This document shows, one piece after another, positions 1-12,990 of a stretch of 64,000 nucleotides of DNA (position 1 is its first letter; every line of letters starts with the position of its first letter). Under the pieces are notes generated by a model. The model ran no database searches. It had not been told where the DNA came from and saw only the letters and a program-made list of their open reading frames with translations. The position numbers and the translations under genes are program-made. This DNA is from Antonospora locustae. Lineage: Eukaryota > Microsporidia. The stretch spans positions 62,001 to 126,000 of the forward strand of contig CM017457.1 of assembly GCA_007674295.1 (NCBI GenBank), written 5' to 3'.

Positions 1-330
1 GAGCTTTGAGTAGCGCTTCTCACTGACAGCATCTGTGTCTGGATAAAGAGTTTCGTCTATGCACGGCTCTTCTTCTTTCCCTTTCTGGAAAGAAGAAGAG
101 CCGTGTAATCTCGGTGCTTTGGCACAGCTTCTAGGGTTAGCCGGACGAAGCGAACCTCTCAATATTTGTTTGGCATGTTTTTCTGTCATGAGCTTTTTAT
201 CATTCATATGTCTTTTTTTATTTCGCAAATATGCAGATTATGCATTGGAAATTTGTGCGGTGGGGTCCATGCATTGTTTCATATTTTGATACGAAAGGTT
301 CTTTCGTGCGCTTTCAGGGTAAAAGACTGC
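1..330. other. Left-edge patch of normal base composition with hairpin and telomere-like motif
   Basis: The first ~330 bases are visibly richer in G+C than the 22 kb that follow. They contain a perfect hairpin (62-105) and a TAGGGTTAG motif (132-140). No convincing open frame is present. Position and composition would fit the end of a subtelomeric unit, possibly rDNA-related as at chromosome ends of some microsporidia, but I could not match it to a conserved rRNA segment, so the identity is open. Confidence 0.3.
62..105. repeat. Perfect 19-bp inverted repeat (hairpin), 6-nt loop
   Basis: Bases 62-80 are the exact reverse complement of 87-105, with a CTTTCT loop at 81-86. The left arm begins CACGGCTCTTC and the right arm ends GAGCCGTG. 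A 19-bp perfect stem containing G+C is unlikely by chance here. It could be an RNA stem, a terminator-like structure or a recombination end. Confidence 0.85.
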
Positions 331-1103
331 GATTTAAGGAAAATGAGATTAAAAGTTTTAATAAATGGAATTATCGTGCAAAATTACATGTTGAATGAAA
401 CTGCATTAATCATGACATACTGTTGTTCTCTCCGCTTGTAGATTTGGACCCTTTTTCAGAAATTTCAGTTATTTTGATGCAAGGTGCGATGAATGTACAA
501 CGAAATTTATTACTGAAAAAGAGAAACTAAAAGAAACAGGGATATATCAAGTGGCTCGTTGATCTGTGATAACCCTAAATGAAAATCGTTTAATAACGAA
601 GCATGAACTCTGCTAACTCCAGAGTGCAGAACATACGTTATCTCGAACAGTGAGATACTTTACAAAGATTTCTTTTTATAATTCGAAATACGAATAAAAA
701 GTCATTACATAAAAAAAGATCGGGTTCTGGGTTAGGGTTAAACAACAATTATGATTTAAGGGTAGGAATATATATATACAATACGATTTTGCATTTAGAT
801 ATTATTATAAGTAATGGGATAAATAAAACAATATATTATAATACTGTGTTTTTATATGTATTTTACAGAGGAAAAAATGAATATTGGCTGTTTTTTGTCG
901 TAAAGGTTTTTATTGACAATATTTACTATATTAGGCAAACATTTATTGTTCTGTTTTTTAAAATAAAGTTTAATAAAAGAAGTAACATTAGTACCATATG
1001 TCATATGCAATCTTGTTAAAGATGAACTGTAGATTACTATTCTCATTATGAGTACAAACGATTTTGATATAAATGATATTTATTATATAACCCTAACCCT
1101 TAC
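132..1103. repeat. Scattered interstitial telomere-like motifs
   Basis: Short TTAGGG/CCCTAA-type tracts occur at 132-140 (TAGGGTTAG), 569-578 (CCCTAA), 729-740 (GGGTTAGGGTTA) and 1088-1103 (TAACCCTAACCCTTAC). They lie in both orientations and at most two units long, so this is not an active telomere. They suggest a subtelomeric origin of the left edge or insertion of telomeric fragments. Confidence 0.55.
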
Positions 1104-2343
1104 TTAAGATTTATACAAAATATTATTAAGTAAATATACTAATATCATTCTTATGCATAAAACGAGAAGGATCGATTTTCTTTTATAAACTAAGTGTCAG
1201 CTCTCAAGAGTCACTGAGTTATATGTTGATATATAAGCCCATAGTATCTACATATTTATTTATCGTGCTTTTTTGACTACTTTCAGCCTTAATTAGCCAA
1301 ATGCAGGCAACACGAGCTCATATCAGAAAATTAGAACCTTAACGTGACCAAAAAGACACGTGACACTAGCCATTATTAATTAAAAGAAATTATTATGGAT
1401 AAAAATAATATAATGCATAAAATGTACATAAATTAATAATTTATTTTTTGTGGCAATATCTTTACTAAAAATACCATGATAAGTATCTTCCTAAAGCATT
1501 TATCGTCATTCGCTAGTTCATGTAATGTGAATTCGATTTTGTAGAGGATTTTTCACAATAACATCCCCGAGCATATCTTTATGAAGTGGATCATCCACGT
1601 ATCACTTTTAATTTGAATCTCATTTTTAACATATTATGCTTACAATAAAAATATTTATTATAATTTTTTCAAAAAATTAAATCGTTTTATGTTATATTTA
1701 AACATCAAGTAAATAAATCTTTATATTTTGACTTTTTCTTCATTTTGATATAAAAATGTGAGAATTATAATTTAAGGATTAAAAAATTATTTAAATTTGC
1801 ATGTAAAATATTAAAAAAAGCTATTCATATATTATTAATTAAATGTTTTTTGTTTTAAATTTTTATATTAAATGTTTTTTAATTAAGTCTTTTTATACTA
1901 TTAAAAATATAACATCAATTGAAATAAGTTAACAAAATTATTTTATTTACACCTAAAAAACTTTAAATTAACATTTTCCCTTTATGTATAAGTTACTTAT
2001 TTATATTAAATATTTATTAAAAATCATGTTTGTAGCTAAATTTACAAAAATAACTTAATAAATGATGGTAATTACAACTCAGCCCTAAAAACTGATATAT
2101 GATAACTACATACTTTCCAATAATTATAATATGAGATATTTTTACAACGTTTTTCACCATATGAAGTACACAAGAATGACACTAAGATACTATTCCATAT
2201 CTTCTATTAAATAAACCGGAAAAATTCTTCTGTAGCATGTAAGTATGAATAATGTATCTTTATAAAGAATTTTAAAAAGAATGCAACGGATGATGATACA
2301 TGATAGCCAAAAATTAGTCGGGACATTTTAAGAAGGTTCTTAA

Positions 2344-2381
2344 CTTGGAAATTTAATAAAACTGTTATCAAAAAAATCTTA
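2344..2381 (-). repeat. Copy of dispersed TTTTATTAACA repeat (diverged)
   Basis: The segment CTTGGAAATTTAATAAAACT and the bases after it match 6985-7020 at about four positions in five by eye. Read on the minus strand, its core is the same TTTTATTAA motif that marks the copies at 10427, 15046 and 17782. Confidence 0.4.
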
Positions 2382-5231
2382 GATAGATAGCAATAAAAAT
2401 AGGGAAATACGTTGTGAACGTAAATTGGATATGATGTGTTTTTTTAAGTAAAAAATAGTCTTTCAAAGATAATTTTATTAGATAAAAATTATTGTTTATG
2501 AAAAATAACATATTTTGTCATACAAATTTTTTATAATTGATATTATATAAAGTTATATTCTTTTTCAATACCTTTAGATAGGTATGTCAATTGTTATATT
2601 GTTTATATTATCATTGTTTATACATTTTATATACTTTAATATATTTCAGTGTACTAATAAATGTTTTATAGTTTTTAAATAAACATCTACAATTATATAA
2701 AATTCTATGAATTGTGTACTGTCTTAATTTAAGTAAATATTTCATAACATTTTGTACATCCTTAAAATTATCATTTGTATTTTAAGTTGATTTTAAGAAC
2801 ATTTGTTTATTTTCATTTTAACGTTATAATTTATTCAATATATTTTTGGAGTATTCTATCACCCAGATTTGATAAATAAAAGAACTAACCTATAATATTT
2901 TAATAAATATTATATAAAAAAAGATGCTACTAATATGAAACAATAATTTTAGCTTATTGTATAATTTATTATATCGAAGTTCCCTGTTAAAAACTTATTA
3001 GTTTTTATATTTAGTAATATTTTTATAAAAAAATTATGTATGATATTTTATATATGAAAAGCAACATATAAAATACTCAACTTTTATATCTCTTCATAAA
3101 AAACATATTCTCTGACTTAATAAATTTTACTATAATAAATAAAAATCAAATAAATCATCAATTGATTCTTATACAATTACTATTAATAAATAATAAAGAT
3201 CAGTTAATAAATTTATAAACAACTGTTTTACTAAAAGATTCTTCTACACATTAGGGAATTACGGACAAAAGAAAGATTCAACTACATACATACTACAATA
3301 CTTATAATATACTTGAGCTTGTAAAGTAAATACGTTATTTTATATATAATAATTATTTTTCTAAAAATGGAGACGTGAAAATATGTGGAGATAATATCAT
3401 AACTTGCATTACTATTCTCTTTAATGTGTCCGCTTCTCTTCTAGAAAAACAAGAATTTATAACTAATAAACTATTTTACACTAACTTAAATTATATACAA
3501 AACTGAATATATGAATTTTTAATAAACAAATAAGTTTTTAATACACTTTATTTATATAATGAAAATTAAAGAGAATTATAAAGAATTACTAGCATGTTAT
3601 ATTCAACAATATTGATTTAACAGATTATTTGTCAATTAAAATAGTATCTAATAATGATTGTACGGAAACCCTATTACAAATAAAGATAAGAATAAGAGCT
3701 AAAATGAATAATATCAGAACATAATAATTGCATAGCTAAACTTAAAGTTAAGTGAACATCAATATTGTTATCGTTTTTACAAAAACATTTTAAATAAACA
3801 AGTTAATTTTTACTACAAATATTCTAAGTTACAAATTTAATTTATCAAATTAAAACTAGAAATCCAATGTTATAAGTTTTTTAAAACATCTTTATCTATA
3901 ATAATAAATTTTATCATATAATTAATTACATTTCATATACTCTCAAAAAAAGCCTTATAATTATAATAATTAACTAAAATACTTTATACATTTTAAAACA
4001 AACTAACACTTTTAATGGTTATACCAATTAACATAATTCTAACTTTTATTTATATAGATTTAAACTTTAAATAAACAAACTTTTTAATAACTAGTTTTTA
4101 TTTAAAAAATTTTAAATATAGTATCATCCTTATAAAAATGGATAAATAGATATTATAAGTGGATAATTAGTTAAAGGTATTTAAATTTATGTGTATGGGT
4201 TTAAAATGTAAATGAGAGCTGAATGATATATGTTAAATTAATTCATGGGTTCCACTAAAATAAAACATAACTCATCAACACAAGTACTTGTATTATGACG
4301 ATTGTTGATCTTTCAAGAGCACTAATAATGTACACTTAAGGCAGGAAGTACTATCAAGTGAAGCTAAAATATCTTGCGACAAGATACTAAGCCAATGTAC
4401 CATGCTAACCAAGGATGCTTAAGGTGTGATTATTCTTTTTTTTTGTAACATCCTTATTAGTATCTATGTATTGATAAATGCAATTTAAATCTTATTAACC
4501 TAGTTACTTTGAAAAACAAAAACTAAAAAGTTTTTCTTTAACAAATTTATAGAAAATAAATAGTAATAACATACGCTATTGTGATTTTTTATCACTCATT
4601 AATACTCATTTCTACTACAAAGTTATTTAAGTTTAAATAAATATACAATTAAAAATTTTTAAATCCAGATAAATACACATGTATTTATTATATAATAAAC
4701 GATGTTTTATAACATATTTGTTGTATAACTAAAAGTAGAGTTATATATGCTTTAGTTATTAATAAAAAGATTATAATTATAATATCATATGATAGTAACT
4801 AAATATTAAATAAAGTAGATTTAAATTTAATTAATAAAAGGACATATTTAAATTAGATTCATTTTTTATATAAATGTAACATTAAAAATAATTTAATAAA
4901 ATACTTAAATGTTATGTCTAACAATAACATCTTACTGTATTTATATGTGAGCCAAATCATAGTAAAGAATAAGCCGCAACCAACCTGTACATTTTATCAG
5001 AAATATTTTAATATGTTAATTTTGATAATAAAATTTATGCGACAAATAAATATGTATTTTAAGTTAAAACTAATATTATTATTGATAGTTTTTTCTTTAA
5101 AATAAAATCCAATACTTTTGAATTTTAGTTATTCAAAATTCTACGTGTTAACTTACAAAAATACTTTAAAAAAAGATGTATGATTATTGTAATTACTTCT
5201 TGTCTTTGTATGAAAGGTTATTATGTTATGA

Positions 5232-5545
5232 ATTTCATACAATTTTATTAACAATATATAATGGTACGTCTGGAAATAAAACTGTTTTGGCAGTTATATT
5301 ACTGGATAAATAATCCTTGTTTTGATTTTAAGAAGTTGTGTTATTATTTAAACAGTAAATGTGTTTATTAGAAAAAGTAAATAGTTTTTTAGTCTTCATA
5401 CTGTAGAATACATGTATATTTAAAGGAGAATGACACTATTTCTTCTAAAAACCATGATATGGATTATTTATCCAGTAATATAACTGCCAAAACAGTTTTA
5501 TTTCCAGACGTACCATTATATACTGTTAATAAAACTGTCTGAAAT
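5232..5545. mobile_element. 314-bp element with 85-bp near-perfect inverted arms
   Basis: Bases 5232-5316 and 5461-5545 are reverse complements with about three mismatches, all in the outer ~25 bases. A 144-bp spacer separates them, and its ends (AAGAAG/CTTCTT side) still show weaker complementarity. The outer part of each arm carries the TTTTATTAACA motif found elsewhere in the desert. There is no coding capacity, so it resembles a MITE or fold-back element. No clear target-site duplication is visible. An assembly fold-back artefact is possible but unlikely given the arm mismatches and the unique spacer. Confidence 0.75.
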
Positions 5546-6984
5546 ATTATTTTAATTAATTTAGATATACTTCTAAATTTAATTAAAATAGCAACAAATC
5601 TATAACCAGTTAGTTACCTATTTTTTCCTAGTAAAAACATTTATTTAGTTTAATAAATATTACAAACATAACCAATTATATAAATTGAGATAAAATAAGT
5701 TAATAATTAACATTAATTGTTTAAAATTTAAGAATAGTGTTTAATACAATACAAAATTTTAGTAATGTTTTTAATTTTTAATTACATATAAACTATCTAT
5801 AAAATCTAGAAATAAACTATATAACAAAAGCAAAAACATTAAATTCAATATAACATAGCCTAATTTAAATTAAATAAATCAAATTTATTAAAATATTTTA
5901 TGTTTAGTAATGAATGAATAAGTAAATACCTTATTTACTAATCATATAAATGTTGTATATTTGTTTAAAGAAATATATGACGTATGACGCATATAAAATT
6001 ATTTTTACATTTTAAAGAACTAAGCAAATACATAAATTAACGAAGTTTCTATATACAATAATTATATCAAAACCATATGTTTTTTTGAATATGATAATTT
6101 GTTTATACAGTTATATGTTCTTTAATCCTTTTAAACATGCTTTACTAAATTAAAAATGTAGGTGATAAAGAACTTTATATTCTTTATTTTTTGAAATAAA
6201 CAGTGATTATTTTATTAGAAAAGAAATCAAAGGATTAGAATGTCTTTTTAATACTACATATTACTATATACAGAAACGTTACATAAATATTTCTAAGCTA
6301 GTTAAAGTTTATTAGATGAATTAAATGCTTTTTATATAATATTTTATTATGTTATTTCTTGAAAATGAATTCCTAGAGTTAATAACATAATAAGTTGAAA
6401 ATCTGCATCTTAATTTCTATTTATTAGAGCGCATTAATATATTTTATTGAATGACACATTTATATTTAATTTTATAATCTATCGTAGTATAATAACAAAA
6501 TAAAATCTATAAGATTTTTAAGAAACAAATAGAAGTTTTTCATTATTATTTTCAATGTTAAATTATTAAGATATTCATTATGTAATACAATTATTTTTCG
6601 TTAGTACAAGTTCTTTCAACTCCTTTTATGAAATTTTATATTTAAAATTTATTAATTATTATGAATACTAAAATGTTAATAACTTTTTATTAAATGTTCA
6701 AAGATTTTGTTAAATAAAAATGTATAATTCAACTATATTTATACACAGCATAAAAGTTAACGAGATTTTTAAATGGCCTATACTCATAATAGTTAAACAA
6801 ACGTTTTCTTCATTTGTTGTTGTATCGCATATTATCTTTATAAGAACTTTCTATTTGTATATACAATAGATAGAACATTTGAATCTTGTATTAAAAATAC
6901 TCTAATATAACCGTGAACCAAAGTGCAATGGGCACAAAGTTGTAGACCGCGATGTGCCTGTTTCATGTTGGTTCAAGACCATAA

Positions 6985-7020
6985 TCTGGAACTTTAATAA
7001 AGTTGTTATAAAAAACATAA
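6985..7020 (-). repeat. Copy of dispersed TTTTATTAACA repeat (diverged)
   Basis: TCTGGAACTTTAATAAAGTT here aligns with CTTGGAAATTTAATAAAACT at 2344. A short patch of normal composition containing GGTTCAAGACC precedes it. That patch was tested as a tRNA T-arm and does not fold as one. Confidence 0.4.
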
Positions 7021-7834
7021 TGTAAATAAGTAAGTTAATGAAACAATAAATTTGTTTATATTTAGCATTGGAATTTATGATAAGTCCTTGTTGCAATTTA
7101 AAATAAGGGTCAAATTTTGAAAGTATTCAATTCTTATAATTCTATTTCGTAATTAATCTTAATTTATATAAGTTACTAAAATTAACTTGGAACTATTATA
7201 ACTAATTTTTTGATATATTCTTATAATTGTCAAAATTTTTTCTTCTGTTACATTACATTTAAAAAAATTTTTTATAATACTTTCAAGATTATGTATGTGA
7301 TATCTTATTTTTACATTTTTCTAAAACCAACATGAATTTTATTTAAAACAAAGCTTTATTATTTTGTATTTGGAAGCTTCTAAAGTATTCCAATCGATTA
7401 TAGCCAATTGTATTTCCATATACTTTTATTAGCTTGTGGATATCAAGTTTTTATATTAGTTTAATACAAATTTTTCAATTTTTATTTAGGTAGTCTATTT
7501 TGTAAGTAAATTAATTACCCTTTCTTATATACGTTTTGGCTTACTTATAACACACAGAGTTTTTACTATTTAAGAGAATTTTATATTTTTATCATATTAC
7601 AAGTTTATTATCTTCCTTTTCATATAAAACTTCTGATTTTATAAGTTTTGAACACATTATAATATATAACATTATAAGATCATAGATGTTACTATGATTA
7701 TGTAAATTATGATTCACAGTTTTAGAGGATATGCAAAAATTGATATCAAAGTGTTATAAGTTTTAAATAAATCAATATCACTAAATACTAGGACTATAAA
7801 TAGTTCTTGGGAAGGGCATAAAATTGTAATAAAT

Positions 7835-7872
7835 CCACTGCAGACAACATTGGCAGCAAAATCCATCTTTTT
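7835..7872 (+). repeat. Diverged repeat shared with 10604-10640
   Basis: Both segments read CCACTGCAGA, then a variable stretch ending in TTG, then ATCCATCT followed by TT. Both sit in small patches of normal composition inside the desert. The order and spacing suggest common descent with small indels. Confidence 0.45.
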
Positions 7873-8923
7873 AAGTGCTGTAATCTGAATGCAAACAGTT
7901 CTTGTTACATTATAAAAGACTAAATTAATTTTTTATAAACAAAAGTACAAAGCTAAATATAAATGAACTGTCCAAACACAGCAATTCTAAATTTCTCATT
8001 TAGTAACTTGTTAATAAAATTGTTTTTAAAGTCCGAAACTGTAGAAATATACGTATCATTAGTACCAAATTGAAAGAGTAATGATGCTATATATACTTTT
8101 ATTTTATGAAATAATGGAAAAAAATACTTTTCATTGATTAAGTAGATTTAATTCAAATTATTATTATGTCTTTAACACAAATTCATTAACATTTTATCCC
8201 TTTTAATTAGTGTATGTTTATCCCTATATTTGAGTATAATTTTATATATAATATTAATAATAAAAAATAAATGATATATTCAAATTTTAGAATACTATAA
8301 GAAATAAACTCAAAATAAATAGTTATTTGCTTGTTTCATATTTACATTTTAATTTAATACATTTTAAACATTTTTAAGTATTTTTATAGAATCATCCGTT
8401 AAAAAATATATATAGATATATTAATTTTTAATAATCATCAAATATTTTAAAATTATAATCAAAACTTTATTTAGTTTACATTTTATTAAAATGTATAACT
8501 TATCAATTTATCAATTATAAAAATTTTACTTATTTACGTGTTATATTGCATTTGTCTGTTCATTTTTATAATTTGCACTTATAATTTATTTTATTATATT
8601 TTAAATAAATTTGAATAATTTTCTATTTTACGTATGTTGTTTTCTACAGTTAGTTAATTAGTTTAGCCATCTATTGTAATATTAATAATTGTATGTTATA
8701 GTAGTATCGAATTTAAAAGACATATTTTTATAAGATGCTTTTGTATTTAATTAAAAATATTTAAAGGTTTTAATATAATATAAACTATGTTTTATTTTCA
8801 TTATAATAGAATTATAAAAAATTGAATAATAATTGTATTATACAATATTTTGATTCATATCTTTTATTTATTTTTTATGTAATCTAGGGCTGCAGTGGTC
8901 CTAGGAGAGAGCGGGATGTAGGT

Positions 8924-9062
8924 GATCCGCTGTACACGGGAAGGTAGCTGTTGCCATATTATTGTGCGCGCACATTCACCGATGTGCAGCAATACTTTAG
9001 GAAATTGTTACCGTATAAGATATCTTTGTGATTAAAATGCAATGGGTAACGGTAAGTTACAA
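8924..9062 (-). repeat. Dispersed repeat family B, copy 1
   Basis: Read on the minus strand, this ~139-bp patch aligns with 13664-13803. The shared anchors, in order, are TACCGTTA, ATCTTATAC, CAATTTC, GTATT, GAATG, CGCGCA, ACCTTCC and CAGCG, with nearly the same spacing. It contains the palindrome GTGCGCGCAC and has no coding frame. The copies are in opposite orientation 4.7 kb apart. Confidence 0.7.
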
Positions 9063-9477
9063 CCTGCAGAAGCGCTTTAGAAAGGTTCCTTCTGAAATAA
9101 CAAATCTATAATCCAAAAAAATATATAAAAATTTTTTATTATTAAATATTATTATCAATTTAATATATTAAAACCATCAAAATTTATGACAGTGACTTTA
9201 TTTAGATAAATAATTCTAGTATTTAGACAAATTATAATGTAAGGTAAGGATATTGTTACCAATATTCGGCATAATAAACATCTACGGTCCTACACATATT
9301 CATCACAATTATTTTTATCCCACTGATCATCTTATGTTCACAATTATTGTGTACTTCAGGCTATTTTGATAATTTTTAGTATTTTAAAGAATTAAAATCT
9401 TTTTACTGTAAATATTAGTCAGTACAGAATGACTTTTTGTATTACAACATGATGTAAAAACTCTCTTTTTATGTAAC

Positions 9478-9501
9478 ACTTTTATTAAAATCCTCATGTT
9501 G
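9478..9501 (+). repeat. Copy of dispersed TTTTATTAACA repeat (diverged)
   Basis: CTTTTATTAAAATCCTCATG aligns with the 10427 copy, where the core is TTTTATTAACAAAATC followed by ATCACGTT. About 45 bases downstream, CTACCT and GTGCTATG resemble the CCTACCTGTGCAATG segment that follows the 17782 copy. Confidence 0.45.
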
Positions 9502-10426
9502 CGTAATTCCGAACAAAGTGTTTTACGGTGTGATCTACCTACCATGTGCTATGTACTTTGGTTTGTGGATACAAGTAATTATTTGTACTACTATTAGTTA
9601 ACATGCTTTTTAAATCAGCAGGATGATGCCTAGATTGATAGACGAATTTTATAACATCTTTTTCTTGCATCTTTCTTAGAGATTCACATTTGTATTACTG
9701 TAATCAAATATTAAAATCTTTTTAACAATATGTCGTGATATACATTTACATATAAAATTAAATTTTATGTTATAAAAAGCTAATATAATAATTGAGAAGT
9801 CTATATAATAGTTACTGTTAAGTATATTTTAAATTACTTTATAATAAAAAGATAAATACAATAAATATGAACTATTTTATACTATACATAAAAACATAAG
9901 TAATTAATAATTTAATTAATTAATTTCACACTATAAAATTTTGTATGAGATTAATATAAAAGTTTATATATAAATAGTAAAAATAATCGTTAAAAATATA
10001 AAAATGTAACAATAACTTTTTATTTATATATTTTGTTTTAATAAGTTATTTTTTAATAAACATATGATTAAAAACAATATCAATACCTAACTCATATTTA
10101 TATTGTGTATTATTTTATAAACAAACTTTATTGTACGTAATTATTTTAAAGTGCTAAAAGTAATACTTATAATAGGTATCATGTGGAATGTTTAAAAGTA
10201 AATATAATAAGTTTGTCATATAAAATATTAAACAAAATAAACTATGAAATGAATAATTTAAATATATTTTATTGTTCTATGGAGACTTTACATTAATTGA
10301 ATGTTTATATTATTTATACAAAATAACTATTTTGTAAAAGGCTAATAGGAACATCCTTATCTTTTCTAAATTTTTTAGCAAGGGACATTTATTAATAAGT
10401 CGCATTTTGTTCTTATTTTTAGATAG

Positions 10427-11060
10427 CAGTTTTATTAACAAAATCATCACGTTAGAGATTATATACAAAATATTCCTGCAGCGATATCCGCTGCGTACGA
10501 TGCATGGCAATTCACAAAGACGTTGAATATATTACTCTGATAAGCATAAATTCTCGTTTATGAATGATTTCATCCCATTGTCTCATTCTGTACCAGCGCT
10601 AGCACCACTGCAGAAGATGTTGTGCATCCATCTCCTTGTTACTTCCAAATAACAAACAGACTTACCTGAACTTGTATCTATATGTTAACTGGCCGTGAGA
10701 CTCGATGTAAACATACATATCCTGTCATAATTCTGATCATAAGTGTTGCAAGGCTACAATACTAAGATGTAAGATTGAACCCCGAAACACACCTTACATT
10801 TCCATACCTCCTATTGCTGCACTGCCATAGGATCAGATTAATCATCTTGCACTCGTTGCTATTGCCGGAATCCATCAGGGCCTCATCGCAGACAGCCTCT
10901 AAGACTTTCGCTTCGCTAGCGAAACACCTCACCTACAACTGAGTCTACGCTGCCCAGATACACCATATATCCACAATAAACTTCACTTCAGAGCGACCTG
11001 CATTCTTGCCTTTACTGATGGAAGTAACTGTGTCAATGAACTTTTCGTATTTTTCTTTAT
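10427..11060 (+). repeat. Longest relic of dispersed repeat family A (~630 bp)
   Basis: This patch opens with the family A motif (CAG, TTTTATTAACAAAATC, then ATCACGTTA) and stays near normal composition for ~600 bp, unlike its surroundings. Other landmarks are GCAGCG...CGCTGC at about 10480, CCACTGCAGA at 10604, TTACCTG at about 10660, GATGTAAACATA at about 10703 and the palindrome TTCGCTAGCGAA at 10912-10923. Shorter copies at 15046 and 17782 share its start and some later landmarks. No long frame survives. Some short words occur in the same order as in the 3' domain of large-subunit rRNA, but this is weak. Confidence 0.5.
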
Positions 11061-12971
11061 TCAATAGTTCGAATGCGCTAAATATCTTTTTGTTATTACG
11101 AATCCTGTAAGTTTATAACGTGAATTTTTAAAAGTAACAATGTACTTCAGATCACATACATTGATGCTATTATCTTCATTATAGTAATATTATAAATTAA
11201 AACAAATATTATAAACAATTATTATGTAGATTGTATTTAAAACGCAAATAGACGTTAACATAGCTTACAAAAAATTTAAAATTTATGTTTTTACTTTTAG
11301 CCTTTTTAATCTTAATCTAGATAAATCTTTTCCAAAAATAATAGTATAATTTTTTATTAAGATTTTAAGAAACTTATAGTTTAAATAGATTTATTTAATT
11401 ACATAAGTTATAGTAACTTAGTATATAGATTTGGAACATGATTTGTATTATTTTGTCTTTATCTTTCAAACTAAAAATTATTATATAAATTTAACACAAT
11501 TTCTTAATAATATCTGTTACATATCAACAAAAATGATTTTTAAATTCAAAGTAGAAGTAATACAGTTGTATCTACAATATAAAAATAGACATTTTACTTT
11601 ATTAAGTATAATTAGCATTTTTATACAATTTATTTTAAATTTTCTAGACAATTCATGTATAATAATTTTAAAAATTAAATTCATTTGTGTTATTTAATTT
11701 ATAATAATTTTTATTTGAAAAAGGTCTTATTTTGTTAATTAATGTTTATATATAAACTTTTAGATGTATGAACTAGAATGACGATTTTTGAATAAAAATA
11801 CATGATAAAATATTTAAGAAATAAAATGCAAAAGTGCATACAATTGATCCACATTCAACGAAGACATTTTGAAAAAAAATACTATTTAAATAGAACAATG
11901 TATAAAAGAAAATGCTTTTGTTATTTAAATTTTGAATATAGTTTATTTATAAATAATATATTTTTATTGTATTTATATTTAGTATGTAAAAATTATAAGT
12001 TCTTAAGCTAATTTAAACTCTAATTCATAATTATAATGTTTATAGATGAACTATTATGTTCTATATTTTATTTACAAAAACTAGTTTAACAATAGCATAA
12101 TTTAGTTTTAAATAAAATTTATTTTGACTAATTTTATGAGAATATGTAAAATTATTTAAGTTATTACTAGTATAAAAATAACAACAACATTGTTAATTAT
12201 TGTTAACCAATAAACAAATGTAATACGTTTAAATTAATTTACAATAGTTAATATATGTTACATAAACTAATAATAATAATAATTTATTTATACTTTGGTT
12301 AACATTTAATGTTTGATGTTAATTGTAACTAGTCAAATTTTTAATTTTAATAGGTGAAGTAGAATTCTGAAACAAATTAATAAATAACATCATCATATTT
12401 TATTAATGCAAATAAATAATAGTATTATGTTATGTATTTAAAAAGTTAATAACAAAATTAATGCAATATCAATTTATAAACTTAGATTAGTCAAATTTAA
12501 AGTAATTATTTTTTATGTTTACTTAATAAATTTTTTAATAAAATTCATATAAAAATATCTTATCTCTCTAAAATGCCTAAAATTATACACTAAGTATTTT
12601 TTTATTTTATTATTAAAACTAACTAATTAACTTAATATAAAGGTGTATGTATTAATTTACTACTTATTAAAGAAGATGTATATTAAAGTTTAAGTGATTA
12701 TTACTAAATACAAATATTAAAAGAAATAACAAATAATAATAAAATTATTTTCTAATAGAAAGAACATTTAAAAATAAAATTGACTATTGATTATAATATG
12801 GTTTTATTTCAGTAAAAACATGTGCTACAATTTGCAGTATAGTTACATTATTTTAAAATTTATAAAAAATAAAAATAAAATACTTATGGAAGAGGCTTCT
12901 AAAGTAGAAAAAATGTATAATACGCAAATTTTGCAATAAAATTTTTTTAATATAAAATTACTTGTAGGTAA

Positions 12972-12990
12972 TAATTTTATTAACAAAGAT
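12972..12990 (+). repeat. Copy of dispersed TTTTATTAACA repeat (short)
   Basis: TAATTTTATTAACAAAGAT matches the core of the family A motif and then diverges. On its own this could be chance in A+T-rich DNA; it counts only as part of the series. Confidence 0.3.

Noticed and set aside
6960..6990. GGTTCAAGACC as a tRNA T-arm
   Set aside because: The flanking bases do not form the five-pair T-stem, and no acceptor or anticodon stem can be drawn.
10500..10680. Small-subunit rRNA words on the minus strand (AGTGGTGCTAGC, AGTAACAAGG)
   Set aside because: They occur in the wrong order for small-subunit rRNA and nothing between them matches.
11431..12011. Open frames of 69 and 88 codons in the desert
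   Set aside because: Composition is what A+T-rich random DNA gives, no CCC start signal, no recognisable motif.
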